Source: Clostridiales bacterium
GTDB taxonomy: Bacteria; Bacillota; Clostridia; Lachnospirales; Lachnospiraceae
DNA: 64,000 nt
Direction: 5' to 3'
NCBI GenBank assembly: GCA_012522735.1
Contig: JAAYJU010000121.1
Location: 1 to 64,000 of the forward strand
In this document: one piece after another, positions 1-8,191 of the stretch
Position numbering within the stretch: the stretch's first letter is position 1
How the letters are laid out: every line of letters starts with the position of its first letter
The notes under the pieces: generated by a model
Databases searched by the model: none
What the model saw: the letters and a program-made list of their open reading frames with translations, nothing else
What the model was told of the DNA's origin: nothing
Made by a program: the position numbers and the translations under genes

Positions 1-48
1 AAAAAGGTACCTGGTACAGTTTACAAAATGTAAACTGTACCAGGTACC
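1..48 (-). terminator. perfect 19-bp stem terminator
   Basis: Positions 6-24 and 30-48 are perfect inverted repeats around a 5-nt loop (25-29). Read on the minus strand the stem is followed by five T, so it fits a Rho-independent terminator for the phospholipase C-like gene that ends at 71. The stem is unusually long and contains GGTACC twice per arm, so it could also be a copy of a dispersed palindromic repeat. Confidence 0.75.
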
Positions 49-70
49 GATTTTGGCACCCATTTCATAT

Positions 71-682
71 TTATGAATGATTAAATTGTAGTTCCGGCTC
101 TGCACCAGTTTTAAGAGATTCAAATGCTAAATTAAAGAAAGCTAAAATGGCATCTACTACCCTACTGCAAAGCTCTATTATGTAACGGATATCATGTTTT
201 ATAGCCTTAAGGGCTACCAGATATTCTTTATGTGTCGCCTTAATGAACCGAATTATCTCGTCAAATGTATGGGACGTATGCCCTTGAACTGATGTCTTCC
301 AAATAGCATTCGTTTCGATATACTCCCGTAATTGATACTTCAATTCCTTCTCATAGTATACATGATCAGTCATTGTACCTGTATAACATGAATTATGTGG
401 AAATGTACAATAATCAGCTAAATAATGCGTAATAATTCCAAGATGTCTCGCATAATAACCGTTGATTCCCTTACTGAAATCATAATCAACAGTAATCCTT
501 TTAATCTCCTTGATTAGGATATCAAAGGTGTCCTCAAATGTATGTCGTCTTGTTAAAAAAGATGGTTTTATATCAGGTAATATACTTCCTATATAGAATG
601 ACCTTTTATGCTCGCTTAGCTGATGCTCCTTATTGTTATGTACTAGGAACTTAGCAAGTGAAATGTGGGACTTCTTTCTCAT
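71..682 (-). CDS. zinc-dependent phospholipase C-like protein
   Basis: This 203-residue protein resembles the zinc-dependent phospholipase C/S1-P1-like alpha-helical family. Its hallmarks are a conserved N-terminal SHISLAKFLV segment, an early SILPDIKPSF motif and a central HLGIITHYLADYCTFPHN stretch rich in His and Asp that would bind zinc. No signal peptide is visible, so it is probably cytoplasmic, and its substrate cannot be deduced. The gene stands alone, ends at a strong hairpin terminator and is divergent from the CorC-type gene. A second member of the family, frameshifted, lies at 42283-42956. Confidence 0.7.
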   Translation of the reverse strand: MRKKSHISLAKFLVHNNKEHQLSEHKRSFYIGSILPDIKPSFLTRRHTFEDTFDILIKEIKRITVDYDFSKGINGYYARHLGIITHYLADYCTFPHNSCYTGTMTDHVYYEKELKYQLREYIETNAIWKTSVQGHTSHTFDEIIRFIKATHKEYLVALKAIKHDIRYIIELCSRVVDAILAFFNLAFESLKTGAEPELQFNHS

Positions 683-737
683 TAATTACCTCAATCTCTG
701 TATTATAGTATATAGAGTCAATAGTACTCTGTCATAT

Positions 738-765
738 ATTTTTAGAAACAATTGTTTCTAAAAAT
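738..765. promoter_or_regulatory. 28-bp perfect palindrome
   Basis: A perfect 28-bp palindrome with core AGAAACAATTGTTTCT lies in the divergent region between the phospholipase C-like gene (starts 682, minus) and the CorC-type gene (starts 936, plus). A palindrome placed upstream of both genes looks more like an operator for a dimeric regulator of TetR or MarR type than a terminator, but no cognate regulator is adjacent. This is an inference from position and symmetry only. Confidence 0.5.
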
Positions 766-862
766 GAAAAACCTACATTTTCGATGTTACACTAAATAAT
801 ATCTATTCACAATAGGAAATAATAATTTAAATCTAGCACAATTTTAACGAAAAGCATAGCTA

Positions 863-891
863 TTGACTTTTAATACCTTATCCTGTAAGAT
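863..891 (+). promoter_or_regulatory. promoter of corC-like gene
   Basis: TTGACT (863-868) and TAAGAT (886-891) are separated by 17 bp, with an extended TG just before the -10 box. The spacing and position about 45 bp before the start codon fit a housekeeping sigma-A promoter. Confidence 0.55.
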
Positions 892-935
892 GTTAAATCA
901 TAATATTATTATATTATTTAAATTTAGGAGATGAT

Positions 936-2219
936 TTGTTGGATTCGAGTGACGCCGCACGAGCGGTCATATTGTTGGTACTATTACTATTGTCTGCATT
1001 TTTTTCAGGATCGGAGACAGCTCTTACAGCTATAAATAAGCTTCGTATGCGAAGTCTTGCTGATGATAATGTAAAAGGTGCAAAAAATGCTTTGAAGCTG
1101 ATTGATGACCCGACTAAGATGCTCAGTGCTTTATTAATCGGTAATAATGTGATTAATCTTTCGGCATCTGCTCTTGCAACTACTATGGCAATTGATATTT
1201 GGGGAAATAACTGGGTAGGCCTTGCAACCGGTGTCCTGACATTGCTTATTCTTGTTTTCGGAGAAATTACTCCGAAATCTATTTCAGCAATTAAGGCTGA
1301 AAAGATAGCACTTCGCATAGCTGGACCTATTTTATTAATAACAAAGCTACTAACCCCTCTAATATTTATTATCAATAAACTATGTAATGGTGTAATGAAA
1401 CTCTTTGGAATAGATCCGAATGAGAAGCCAACATCCATGACTGAAAGTGAGCTTCGGACTATCCTAGAGGTCAGCCACGAGGAAGGTGTTCTTGAAAGTG
1501 AAGAACGCAGGATGATAACAAACGTGGTTGATTTCGGTGATTCCTTAGCTAAGGATGTTATGGTACCAAGAATTGATATGTCCTTTGCCAGTGTGGATCT
1601 ATCCTATGATGAACTGGTACAGTTATTTTCAATAGATAAATATACAAGACTTCCCGTATACTCAGAGAATCGTGATAATGTCATAGGAATAGTCAACCTT
1701 AAGGATATCTTTTTCTATAGCGGAAAGAAGGAGGATTTCAATATCCTCGATATTATCAGAGAGCCCTATTTTACCTATGAATTTAAGAAGACTTCTGAGC
1801 TTTTGATAGAAATGAGAATGGACTCAATCGCACTTGCTATAGTTCTTGATGAATATGGGGCAACAGCCGGACTTATAACTATCGAAGACCTACTTGAAGA
1901 AATAGTCGGTGAAATTCGAGACGAGTACGATGAGGACGAAGAAGACTGCATACAAGAATTATCTGAAAATGAATATATAGTCGACGGTAATACAAAGCTT
2001 GATGATATTGATGAGGTCTTGGGACTAGATATAGAATCCTCTGATTATGACTCTATTGCAGGACATATTATATATCTTCTTGATCATCTTCCTGAGGAAG
2101 GTGAATCAGTTATTGAGAACAATGTTACTTATACCGTAGCATCGGTTGACAAGAACAGAATTGATAAGGTTCATATCCATATAGCAAACGATGATGATGG
2201 TGATGAATTAGAAGAATAA
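936..2219 (+). CDS. CorC/HlyC-type CNNM-CBS membrane protein
   Basis: This 427-residue protein has the hemolysin C/CorC architecture. An N-terminal CNNM (DUF21) membrane domain carries about four hydrophobic segments (roughly residues 9-190) with the signatures AFFSGSETAL and FGEITPKS. A pair of CBS domains follows (about 205-325, including VMVPRIDM and RLPVYSENRDNVIGIVNLKD). The C-terminal transporter-associated domain covers about 340-420. The family is linked to Mg2+ or Co2+ efflux; transport here is inferred. There is no ATG start: TTG codons at 936 and 939 both follow an AGGAG site (926-930), and 939 has the more usual spacing. A strong terminator follows. Confidence 0.85.
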   Translation: MLDSSDAARAVILLVLLLLSAFFSGSETALTAINKLRMRSLADDNVKGAKNALKLIDDPTKMLSALLIGNNVINLSASALATTMAIDIWGNNWVGLATGVLTLLILVFGEITPKSISAIKAEKIALRIAGPILLITKLLTPLIFIINKLCNGVMKLFGIDPNEKPTSMTESELRTILEVSHEEGVLESEERRMITNVVDFGDSLAKDVMVPRIDMSFASVDLSYDELVQLFSIDKYTRLPVYSENRDNVIGIVNLKDIFFYSGKKEDFNILDIIREPYFTYEFKKTSELLIEMRMDSIALAIVLDEYGATAGLITIEDLLEEIVGEIRDEYDEDEEDCIQELSENEYIVDGNTKLDDIDEVLGLDIESSDYDSIAGHIIYLLDHLPEEGESVIENNVTYTVASVDKNRIDKVHIHIANDDDGDELEE

Positions 2220-2258
2220 ATAGATATAAAGATTTAAATAAATGTGTATAATATATTC

Positions 2259-2285
2259 ACCCTGCCGCTTGGCAGGGTATTTTTA
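2259..2285 (+). terminator. terminator after corC-like gene
   Basis: ACCCTGCC (2259-2266) pairs with GGCAGGGT (2271-2278) around a 4-nt loop and is followed by a T-rich tract, a textbook intrinsic terminator 40 bp after the stop codon. Confidence 0.9.
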
Positions 2286-2331
2286 TATAATAAGGAAAGT
2301 TCACCCTATTATATAAAAACGTAAATAGTAG

Positions 2332-2371
2332 TTGACATATTACTTTAAATTGTATACAATTATATTGTAAT
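2332..2371 (+). promoter_or_regulatory. gpx promoter with OhrR-like operator
   Basis: TTGACA (2332-2337) and TACAAT (2355-2360) are 17 bp apart. The -10 box is embedded in two overlapping inverted repeats: AATTGTATACAATT (2348-2361) and TACAATTATATTGTA (2355-2369). From memory, the Bacillus OhrR operator has the form TACAATT..AATTGTA, which this closely resembles. Binding there would block the promoter until the regulator is oxidised. A peroxide-sensing MarR/OhrR repressor is inferred; none is encoded nearby. Confidence 0.65.
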
Positions 2372-2431
2372 TAATTAAAATGATAAGAATGAATATATTC
2401 TATTAATAAATCGATATAAGGAGGCAATATT

Positions 2432-2977
2432 ATGAAGGTATATGATTTTAATGTTAAAGAAAGAAGCGGTAAGGAAATAAATCTTGGAGCTTATGAGGGT
2501 AAGGTACTATTAATCGTAAACTCAGCAACTCAGTGTGGCTTTACTCCACAATATGGCGATCTCCAGAAATTATATAATAAATACTCAGATAAAGGATTTG
2601 TCATTCTGGACTTTCCTTGTAATCAATTTAAAAACCAGGCGCCGGGGACAGCAGATGAAATCCAGCAGTTTTGTGAATCTAATTACGGTGTAACCTATCC
2701 CATACATGATAAGATTGAAGTAAATGGCGAAAACGCCCATCCACTTTACAAATTTTTAAAAAGCGAACGTGGTTTTAAAGGTTTAGATAATGAGCATCCT
2801 CTGGCATCCAAGATTGATGAAATCATATCTAAGGATGACAAAAATTATAAGGAATCCTCTGATATTAAATGGAATTTCACAAAGTTCCTAGTAGATAGAA
2901 AAGGTAATGTAATAGAAAGATTCGAGCCCACTAAGGACCTTAGTCATGTTGAAGCAAGGATTATGGAATTATTATAA
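2432..2977 (+). CDS. gpx: glutathione peroxidase family thiol peroxidase
   Basis: This 181-residue protein spans the thioredoxin-fold glutathione peroxidase family at full length. The peroxidatic residue is Cys35 in NSATQCGFTPQY, so it is a cysteine and not a selenocysteine enzyme. LDFPCNQF and the KWNFTKFLVDRKG segment supply the usual active-site Gln and Trp/Asn. Such bacterial enzymes often use thioredoxin rather than glutathione to reduce hydroperoxides. It has a clear GGAGG ribosome site, its own sigma-A promoter with an OhrR-like palindrome and its own terminator, so it is a single-gene oxidative-stress unit in an organism that is probably anaerobic. Confidence 0.93.
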   Translation: MKVYDFNVKERSGKEINLGAYEGKVLLIVNSATQCGFTPQYGDLQKLYNKYSDKGFVILDFPCNQFKNQAPGTADEIQQFCESNYGVTYPIHDKIEVNGENAHPLYKFLKSERGFKGLDNEHPLASKIDEIISKDDKNYKESSDIKWNFTKFLVDRKGNVIERFEPTKDLSHVEARIMELL

Positions 2978-2994
2978 ACTGCCCATTCTCAGAA

Positions 2995-3024
2995 ATCCCG
3001 ACGGATTACTCCGTCGGGATATTT
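2995..3024. terminator. convergent terminator hairpin
   Basis: An 11-bp perfect stem (2995-3005 with 3010-3020, core CCCGACGGA) with a TTAC loop lies between the convergent gpx and xylanase genes. The flanks are only modestly T-rich, so termination in either direction is inferred from position and stem strength. Confidence 0.65.
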
Positions 3025-3064
3025 ACGAGAAGGTATAAACTTAAATTTTGAGGAGCTAAGTGAT

Positions 3065-4177
3065 TTATTTGATTTCCAAATAATCTATGAACGCATCCCA
3101 TTGGCCATTGTCGGCTGTCACAATCAGCTCAATTGTCTGATTGCCTGTACCATGGCTGACGTTATTAATCGTGTATACAGCCGGGTAGCTTCCACCATAG
3201 TAGAAGGTACCCTTATGCTGCCCTCCGATTCGTAGGTCAACCCTAGCCATATTGGAATTATTAGAGCAGCCTCTAAGAGAGAAGCTATGCGTTCCACTTG
3301 CGAAATACTGAGTATATGAAACCTTGTCATTGTTAGCATATAGTGCTACACCGGAGAATGGATTGCTAATTCTGCCAGCGTATTGTCCGCTGATGGTCAT
3401 GCTTTCGCATTCTTTCTTTGTAGTACCACCTCCACCTCCGGGAGGAGGTGTAGGAGTAGGAGTGGGATTTCCACCACCGCCACCGCCGCCACCGACGCTC
3501 ATGGTGTGGCTATAGACATTAGCACTACCGCTACTTTGATATCCTTCTACAGTAAGAGCTACTTCGTACATCTTACCAAGCTGCATACCTCTGCTTTCCC
3601 ATGCATTAAAATGCTGGGTTACGGAGATTGTTCCGCTGGTACGCTTGGATGTACGTACACTCCAGTACTGCTGGAAGGTCTGTGTACCCTTAATGGAGGG
3701 TTGATTCGTCCTTGTAGTTTGATAAATATCATATGTACCTCCATCAACAGTAATTGTTCCTTTTGATGATGCTCCCGGAGGACGCCAGCTACCCCAGCTA
3801 TCTACTATATAAAACTCTACTAGCGGACTGACTGTCCAACCATAGACACATAGATAGGAGTTACCATTTGGCGAATAGGTAGCCCCGTAATTGACAGAGA
3901 TATTACCGACCTGCTGATGTGTCTGAGTCTCGTTAAATCTCCTACCCTTACGGAATAAGGCATTATTAATATTACTCCACTCGCAACTGAATGTACCCCC
4001 ACTATTAAGTGTCATACTTGTGGTTCCTGAATCCTTCCAAAGCTCATAATTGTAGCCATCATGGGTTCCTGTCTGATTACTAGTAATTGTAGTTGCTGCT
4101 TGTGCGCTAAATGCAGGGAAAATCATAGTCATAACCATAAGCACTGATAAAAATAGCTTTACTCTTTTCTGTCTCAT
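3065..4177 (-). CDS. secreted GH11 endo-1,4-beta-xylanase with C-terminal CBM
   Basis: Residues 1 to about 28 form a signal peptide ending near AQA. A GH11 jelly-roll domain follows, with the nucleophile Glu121 in [12 protein letters not shown] and the acid/base Glu211 in [10 protein letters not shown] Gly- and Pro/Thr-rich linker (about 229-255) leads to a C-terminal beta-sandwich of about 115 residues resembling calcium-dependent xylan-binding CBM36. The product is an extracellular xylanase. The start is placed at 4177 because AAGGAGG sits 6 nt before it; an upstream in-frame ATG at 4207 has no such site. A GATTGG/CCAATC hairpin (4194-4209) lies directly before the ribosome site and might affect translation. 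The gene is monocistronic and is the only xylan-specific enzyme in the window. Confidence 0.93.
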   Translation of the reverse strand: MRQKRVKLFLSVLMVMTMIFPAFSAQAATTITSNQTGTHDGYNYELWKDSGTTSMTLNSGGTFSCEWSNINNALFRKGRRFNETQTHQQVGNISVNYGATYSPNGNSYLCVYGWTVSPLVEFYIVDSWGSWRPPGASSKGTITVDGGTYDIYQTTRTNQPSIKGTQTFQQYWSVRTSKRTSGTISVTQHFNAWESRGMQLGKMYEVALTVEGYQSSGSANVYSHTMSVGGGGGGGGNPTPTPTPPPGGGGGTTKKECESMTISGQYAGRISNPFSGVALYANNDKVSYTQYFASGTHSFSLRGCSNNSNMARVDLRIGGQHKGTFYYGGSYPAVYTINNVSHGTGNQTIELIVTADNGQWDAFIDYLEIK

Positions 4178-4207
4178 AACTTTCCTCCTTTCCGATTGGA
4201 ATACCAA

Positions 4208-4423
4208 TCAACAATTAACTACAGATGAACTTAAGTGACTACGTACACTTTACTATATTAGAAAACAAAGCCACCCCTCGAAGCTATGAACCCTAAAATA
4301 CATAATAAAGATATACGGTAAATATTTACAGTAATATATTAACATATATTGGTGATTTGTGCAACATGTTTGTATAAAAAAATAAATATTTATTTATTCA
4401 TAAATTTTTTATAGCTTTTGCTT
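4208..4423. other. xylanase upstream region, no gene seen
   Basis: About 216 bp of AT-rich DNA must contain the minus-strand promoter of the xylanase gene. I see no convincing consensus promoter, no operator palindrome beyond the small hairpin next to the ribosome site, and no open frame worth calling. Confidence 0.4.
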
Positions 4424-4455
4424 AAAAAAAGTGAGATAATTTAGTATTATCTCAC
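4424..4455 (-). terminator. terminator of xre-membrane operon
   Basis: GTGAGATAAT (4431-4440) pairs perfectly with ATTATCTCAC (4446-4455). On the minus strand the stem is followed by seven T (4430-4424). It lies 160 bp beyond the stop of the DUF2178-like gene and is the first good minus-strand terminator after it. Confidence 0.8.
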
Positions 4456-4615
4456 ATAGTCCTATTTTGAGTTAATTATATGCTATGGTAAAATTGCTAT
4501 TTTAGATATTATTGTGAATATATGCCCTATTAGTGCATTTTGGTATATACTCAGATAATTCCTTTATACTTTTATTATTTGTTCATACTTATTAAACTAT
4601 CCTGTGAATGATCTC

Positions 4616-5032
4616 CTATATTTCATTTTGATACTTATTCATAAAATAGACTATGAATATATTATATAGTAAAAATACAACTACTACTAACAGAGTAAAC
4701 CATAGCTGAGTACTTATTATAATTGATATAAATGCAATCAGCATAATTAGCCACATAGTTATGTCCCCCGCTTTTGCTTTTGCCTTATTGCGTATAATAA
4801 TGTTTCTTTCATCCATAGAATCGATTTTAATTTGCCTTGATAGCTCGGGATTCTTATCTTCATAATGCTTCATAATTAATTGGGCAATACTCATTCCCAA
4901 CAATCCCGCTCCTATCCCAATAGATAAGCCTGAAAATACTTTTAGGTCTTCACCTCTTAGCAAAAAGCTAATAAGAACAAGGCTTACCCCAATAGCCATA
5001 ATAATGATATAAAACGACTTTTTCTTAATCAT
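4616..5032 (-). CDS. DUF2178-like membrane protein
   Basis: This 138-residue protein has four predicted membrane segments: two at the N-terminus (about 6-50), then a soluble loop with SMDERNIIIRNKAKAKAG, then two at the C-terminus (about 88-128). The DERN..I+.KA+AKAG loop is typical of DUF2178-type proteins encoded next to small XRE regulators. Function is unknown. The start at 5032 overlaps the last 8 nt of the xre gene and uses the GAGGAGG within that gene's 3' end, so the two are translationally coupled. A longer in-frame start at 5065 would lie deep inside xre and is less likely. Confidence 0.75.
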   Translation of the reverse strand: MIKKKSFYIIIMAIGVSLVLISFLLRGEDLKVFSGLSIGIGAGLLGMSIAQLIMKHYEDKNPELSRQIKIDSMDERNIIIRNKAKAKAGDITMWLIMLIAFISIIISTQLWFTLLVVVVFLLYNIFIVYFMNKYQNEI

Positions 5033-5231
5033 GATCCTCCTCCTCATAGATAAATATCTCTTCAATAGTCATTCCAAAAAATCTTGCTATCTTGAATGCT
5101 AAAGTGATGGATGGATTATAACGTCCATTTTCTAAGGAACCGATTGTCTGTCTTGAAACCTCTAAAATGTCCGCAAGCTCCTCTTGCTTAAGACCTTTTT
5201 CTTTTCGAATTTCCTCTAATTTGTTTTTCAC
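5025..5231 (-). CDS. XRE-family transcriptional regulator
   Basis: This 68-residue protein is almost entirely one helix-turn-helix: LKQEELADILEVSRQTIGSLENGRYNPS, followed by the TLAFKIARFFGMTIEEIF segment. This compact YozG/YgzD-like class usually controls itself and a co-transcribed membrane protein. Here it lies directly upstream of, and overlaps, a DUF2178-like gene. Its promoter at 5285-5313 is flanked by near-identical inverted repeats that are good candidate binding sites, so autoregulation is inferred. Confidence 0.9.
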   Translation of the reverse strand: MKNKLEEIRKEKGLKQEELADILEVSRQTIGSLENGRYNPSITLAFKIARFFGMTIEEIFIYEEEDHD

Positions 5232-5260
5232 TGATAATCTCCTATAACTCTTAAAAATAA

Positions 5261-5326
5261 ATGGAAAGTTAACTTTACATTAACATTATAAATTACATAA
5301 GCATAAATGTCAAGTTTACTTTCCAT
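5261..5326 (-). promoter_or_regulatory. consensus promoter flanked by inverted repeat operators
   Basis: Minus-strand TTGACA (5313-5308) and TATAAT (5290-5285) are both perfect and 17 bp apart. ATGGAAAGTTAACTT (5261-5275) and its inverted copy AAGTTTACTTTCCAT (5312-5326) differ at one position and bracket the promoter. One overlaps the -35 box and the other lies just downstream of the expected start site. The first also contains the 12-bp palindrome AAAGTTAACTTT. Confidence 0.75.
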
Positions 5327-5413
5327 TTCTATTTATTTTTATTTTATATTTCGAATTCAATTTATCTTAAATCAATCCACTAGATATAGTAATCGGCTGA
5401 ATGTATACTATAG

Positions 5414-5944
5414 CTACTTTCCCTGATATTCCTTCAATAATTCTGTAAGTGGTTTTACATACTCCTTCTTAGAGTTATCATATGAAGTCATTATCATTGT
5501 ACTCATCTCTTTTTCTGCATCTGTTTTGTCCTTTTTGGCATTCAAAATCTTGCTAAAGGTCTTCATAAGTCCTCTTGAGAAAAAGCCCATATTCTCATAA
5601 TTTATTCCACTTTCGAAATAGAAAAAATCCACCTTAGATATGCAATCAGCTAGGTTATTCTCTATTACTGGCTTGACTATTTCGTCTGCGTTTGGAGCAG
5701 CACCCGTGGCAAATATGAGTACCTTCTTATCATTAAAATTAACAAGCTTCTTGATTTTCTTTAATCCGGGTATTAATCCTGCATGGACCCCCGCACCATA
5801 GACAATAATATTGTGCTTGTCTATATCCTCTTTCTTGACTTTATCAAATGTGGCTACATTACAAGCCACATCTTCAAGTATCCAATTTGCATATTTCTTT
5901 GTAAATCCGGTTTTTGATTTGTAGATGATTAATACTGATTTCAT
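5414..5944 (-). CDS. flavodoxin domain protein
   Basis: This 176-residue protein starts with SVLIIYKSKTGFTKKYANWI, the FMN phosphate-binding loop of the flavodoxin fold. It continues with the alternating strands IIVYGAGVHAG and KVLIFATGAAP expected of HemG/flavodoxin-5 type proteins. It is probably a cytoplasmic FMN electron carrier or quinone-type oxidoreductase. The HemG-like subgroup includes protoporphyrinogen oxidases, but no heme gene is nearby, so that role is not supported. A GGAGG-type site precedes the ATG and the gene is single. Confidence 0.8.
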   Translation of the reverse strand: MKSVLIIYKSKTGFTKKYANWILEDVACNVATFDKVKKEDIDKHNIIVYGAGVHAGLIPGLKKIKKLVNFNDKKVLIFATGAAPNADEIVKPVIENNLADCISKVDFFYFESGINYENMGFFSRGLMKTFSKILNAKKDKTDAEKEMSTMIMTSYDNSKKEYVKPLTELLKEYQGK

Positions 5945-5992
5945 GATATATCCCCTCCATTTTGAATTAATACCATTTATAATACATGCATA

Positions 5993-6445
5993 TTACAGTA
6001 CTTTTCCCGCAAATTGCTCACCCATTATATCTTCTAAATCCCTTATAATCTTAGAATCCTCACCGATATATTGGACTATTAGGCTCCCCTTTTTATAGAA
6101 ATGAGGATATGATATCCAACTTACCTTCACAGCCCTATGTCCGTTATTGTATCCGCATCCTCCCTCATCAATATATCCAGCTTCAATATCCATCTCTTTA
6201 TCATTGCCAAATGTATATATATCAATAGCTATATCATCTATTATCATTCTCTTTCTTGTTGTCTGTAGAAAATCCCTACTCACATCCTTAATTACAAAAT
6301 CATATCCCAAATCGTTCATTGCCACTTCAAAATCCTCAAGAGTATATGTACTTTCACCTTTACCTATCTTATTACAGCCTGATAATGCTGCAACTACTAG
6401 TAAAGTTATAACCCATGATTTAATGTATAAATAATTCCTTCTCAT
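5993..6445 (-). CDS. small lipoprotein of unknown function
   Basis: The 150-residue product has a lipoprotein signal with lipobox ALSGC and Cys24 as the likely lipidated residue. The mature part, with YTLEDFEVAMNDLGYDFVIKD and a central DEGGCGYNNGHRAVKVSW segment, matches no family I can name. The start at 6445 is preferred over the in-frame ATG at 6460 because GGAGG lies correctly before it. It lies 48 bp after the flavodoxin start on the same strand, so the two could be co-transcribed. Confidence 0.75.
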   Translation of the reverse strand: MRRNYLYIKSWVITLLVVAALSGCNKIGKGESTYTLEDFEVAMNDLGYDFVIKDVSRDFLQTTRKRMIIDDIAIDIYTFGNDKEMDIEAGYIDEGGCGYNNGHRAVKVSWISYPHFYKKGSLIVQYIGEDSKIIRDLEDIMGEQFAGKVL

Positions 6446-6521
6446 AAAGCTTTCCTCCATTAAATATCTTAATATATTTATTATTGGACGACAAACATAG
6501 GAAAAAAGTTCCTTTTAAAGT

Positions 6522-7145
6522 TTATATGTCTATGCAAGCTACAACTCTTGCCATAGATGCTTCAGCTCTAATCTTTAAAGGAAATGCAATCACATCAAAG
6601 TCCTTAGCGTCAACAAGCTCTGATAGATTTGTTAGATTCTCGATTATCAATATATTGTTTGCAAATAATATTTTGTGAATCTCAAAGGGATAATTATCCG
6701 GTGATGGTAAGTCCATACCTAGCATCTTAATATTCTTTTCAACAAAAAAGTTAGCTAATCCTTTATCTATTACAGGTTGATCAGTATAATAGGCTTCTGT
6801 ACCATATTTATCACTATGGCCTGTATACAAGAGGACTATATCATCTTGTCGAACCAGATCAGAATAAGCATCTTTGAAACAAATATTACTTTCTTTCCTT
6901 ACGTCAAGAAGTACGCCCCTTCCAACAAATCTATCTAAAGGAATTTCATTAATATATTTCTCTAGATTGGTCAAATGCATGGGCGTATCAATATGAGTAC
7001 CTGAATGCATACCACTCTCAAGCTTATAACTAACGTATTTATCCCTATCTAGGAACTTATCCTGATACAGCCTCACGGGATCATCATAAGGATGAACAGG
7101 CATATCGTGGGTTATATCTCGGCTAAGGTCTATATATTTCTTCAT
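6522..7145 (-). CDS. cyclase family metal-dependent hydrolase
   Basis: This 207-residue protein belongs to the cyclase/kynurenine formamidase-like family. The metal motif HSGTHIDTPMH (His47, His51, Asp53, His57) is intact, and IDLSRDITHDMPVHP is the typical N-terminus. Members hydrolyse amides, lactones or formamides such as N-formylkynurenine. No tryptophan-catabolism partner is nearby, so the substrate is unassigned. Length is normal for the family. The region immediately upstream holds a decayed Nudix gene. Confidence 0.87.
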   Translation of the reverse strand: MKKYIDLSRDITHDMPVHPYDDPVRLYQDKFLDRDKYVSYKLESGMHSGTHIDTPMHLTNLEKYINEIPLDRFVGRGVLLDVRKESNICFKDAYSDLVRQDDIVLLYTGHSDKYGTEAYYTDQPVIDKGLANFFVEKNIKMLGMDLPSPDNYPFEIHKILFANNILIIENLTNLSELVDAKDFDVIAFPLKIRAEASMARVVACIDI

Positions 7146-7166
7146 AGGATTAACACTCTCTTTCCT

Positions 7167-7319
7167 TTAAAATCGTCCAATTTGTCTGTCTACTGCTTTG
7201 ACTACATATCCGCTTTCTTCTTCTATCTCTCTTATAAGGGCCACCAGCCTACTCTCATTTTGATTAACCCCTCCGCCAGGAAATTTATAATCACCCCTAT
7301 TAGTATGAATCATCAGCAG
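7167..7319 (-). pseudogene. Nudix hydrolase remnant
   Basis: A 50-codon open stretch after an in-frame TAG reads LLMIHTNRGDYKFPGG, then a complete Nudix box: Gly, five residues, Glu, seven residues, then REIEEESGY. It stops at 7167. The N-terminal strand of the domain and everything after the box are missing, so it cannot be an active Nudix enzyme. It abuts the stop codon of the next gene upstream (7325), which suggests a deletion joined the two. Too short to be called by most gene finders. Confidence 0.8.
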
Positions 7320-7324
7320 CTATA

Positions 7325-7969
7325 TCATAAGAGTTGCTGGTTCAAATTTCTGCTACTTGGTATTCGTATACAGTTACTTAAAATACGTTCAAAGAAATGT
7401 GCCACCATAGTGATTAATATCAATCCTGTTTTCTGATATACATAGCCAATTCCAAGTGAAAATACTAATGATGCAATTATATCATAAAGCATATCCTTAT
7501 TAAAATGTTTGCCTGCTATTAATCCTTGTATACCAATTCCCATACACCATATTATTGCAGTAGCAAGTATTGTATAATTGTCTAAATTTGAAACTCCGAG
7601 CAAGCTTAAGAACCCATATACAAATGATTGCATCATCATTCTCTGAGGTATCTCCATAAATGCTCCGTCCAGCCCATTTATCAGTATTTCTATTCCCTTT
7701 TTATGTATACCTTGCTTTTTTCTAGAAGCAATAGCTGATGTTATAATTACTGTCAAAATTGCAATTAAATAAACGCTTATACTTTTTAGCCCCTCTATTC
7801 GGATAGGGTAAAGCTCCATAACTAACGCTATTATAGCTAAAGGAATAATGCTCGCAAATAATGAAATAAAATGTAACAACCATTTTGCTTTTAGTTTATA
7901 TATAATTTTAGTAAATATGAACACTAATCCAAACCATATACCAGATAGAAGAAACCCTAGTATTATCAT
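7325..7969 (-). CDS. CPBP-like integral membrane protein
   Basis: This 214-residue protein has about six to seven membrane segments. A MEIPQRMMMQSFVYGFL segment and the later GLIAGKHF and TMVAHFFERIL segments recall the ExxxR and His motifs of CPBP intramembrane proteases (Abi/CAAX family). The first Glu of the EExxxR motif is replaced by Met, so proteolysis is doubtful. The C-terminus RIPSSRNLNQQLL runs straight into the Nudix remnant and may be an altered end created by the same deletion. Function inferred with caution. Confidence 0.55.
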   Translation of the reverse strand: MIILGFLLSGIWFGLVFIFTKIIYKLKAKWLLHFISLFASIIPLAIIALVMELYPIRIEGLKSISVYLIAILTVIITSAIASRKKQGIHKKGIEILINGLDGAFMEIPQRMMMQSFVYGFLSLLGVSNLDNYTILATAIIWCMGIGIQGLIAGKHFNKDMLYDIIASLVFSLGIGYVYQKTGLILITMVAHFFERILSNCIRIPSSRNLNQQLL

Positions 7970-8191
7970 AATATAAATATTAAAATATTCATAGTTGGTC
8001 TCCCTTATTTTCTTTTGTTCTATTAATTTATATTATACTAATAAGAATTAAAGCTCCTGTCCAAAACCTTCGGTAAACCCATTAATAATGTCAATTTATT
8101 GTAAAGACCATTCTAACTATTATCCTTTATTATCTTATAAATATATCTTGCGTTTTTATGCTTTCTTAGGGCTTTGGCAAGTTCAGTTGTA

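Noticed and set aside
914..1438. Minus-strand 174-codon ORF overlapping the CorC-like gene
   Set aside because: It lies wholly opposite a well-supported membrane protein gene and has no ribosome site or domain.
3324..3766. Two plus-strand ORFs with Pro/Gly-rich sequence
   Set aside because: They are antisense reads of the xylanase linker and domain; the proline runs mirror the glycine linker.
4194..4209. Hairpin before the xylanase ribosome site as a riboswitch
   Set aside because: Only a 6-bp stem is present and no known riboswitch core was recognised; kept only as a note on the xylanase gene.
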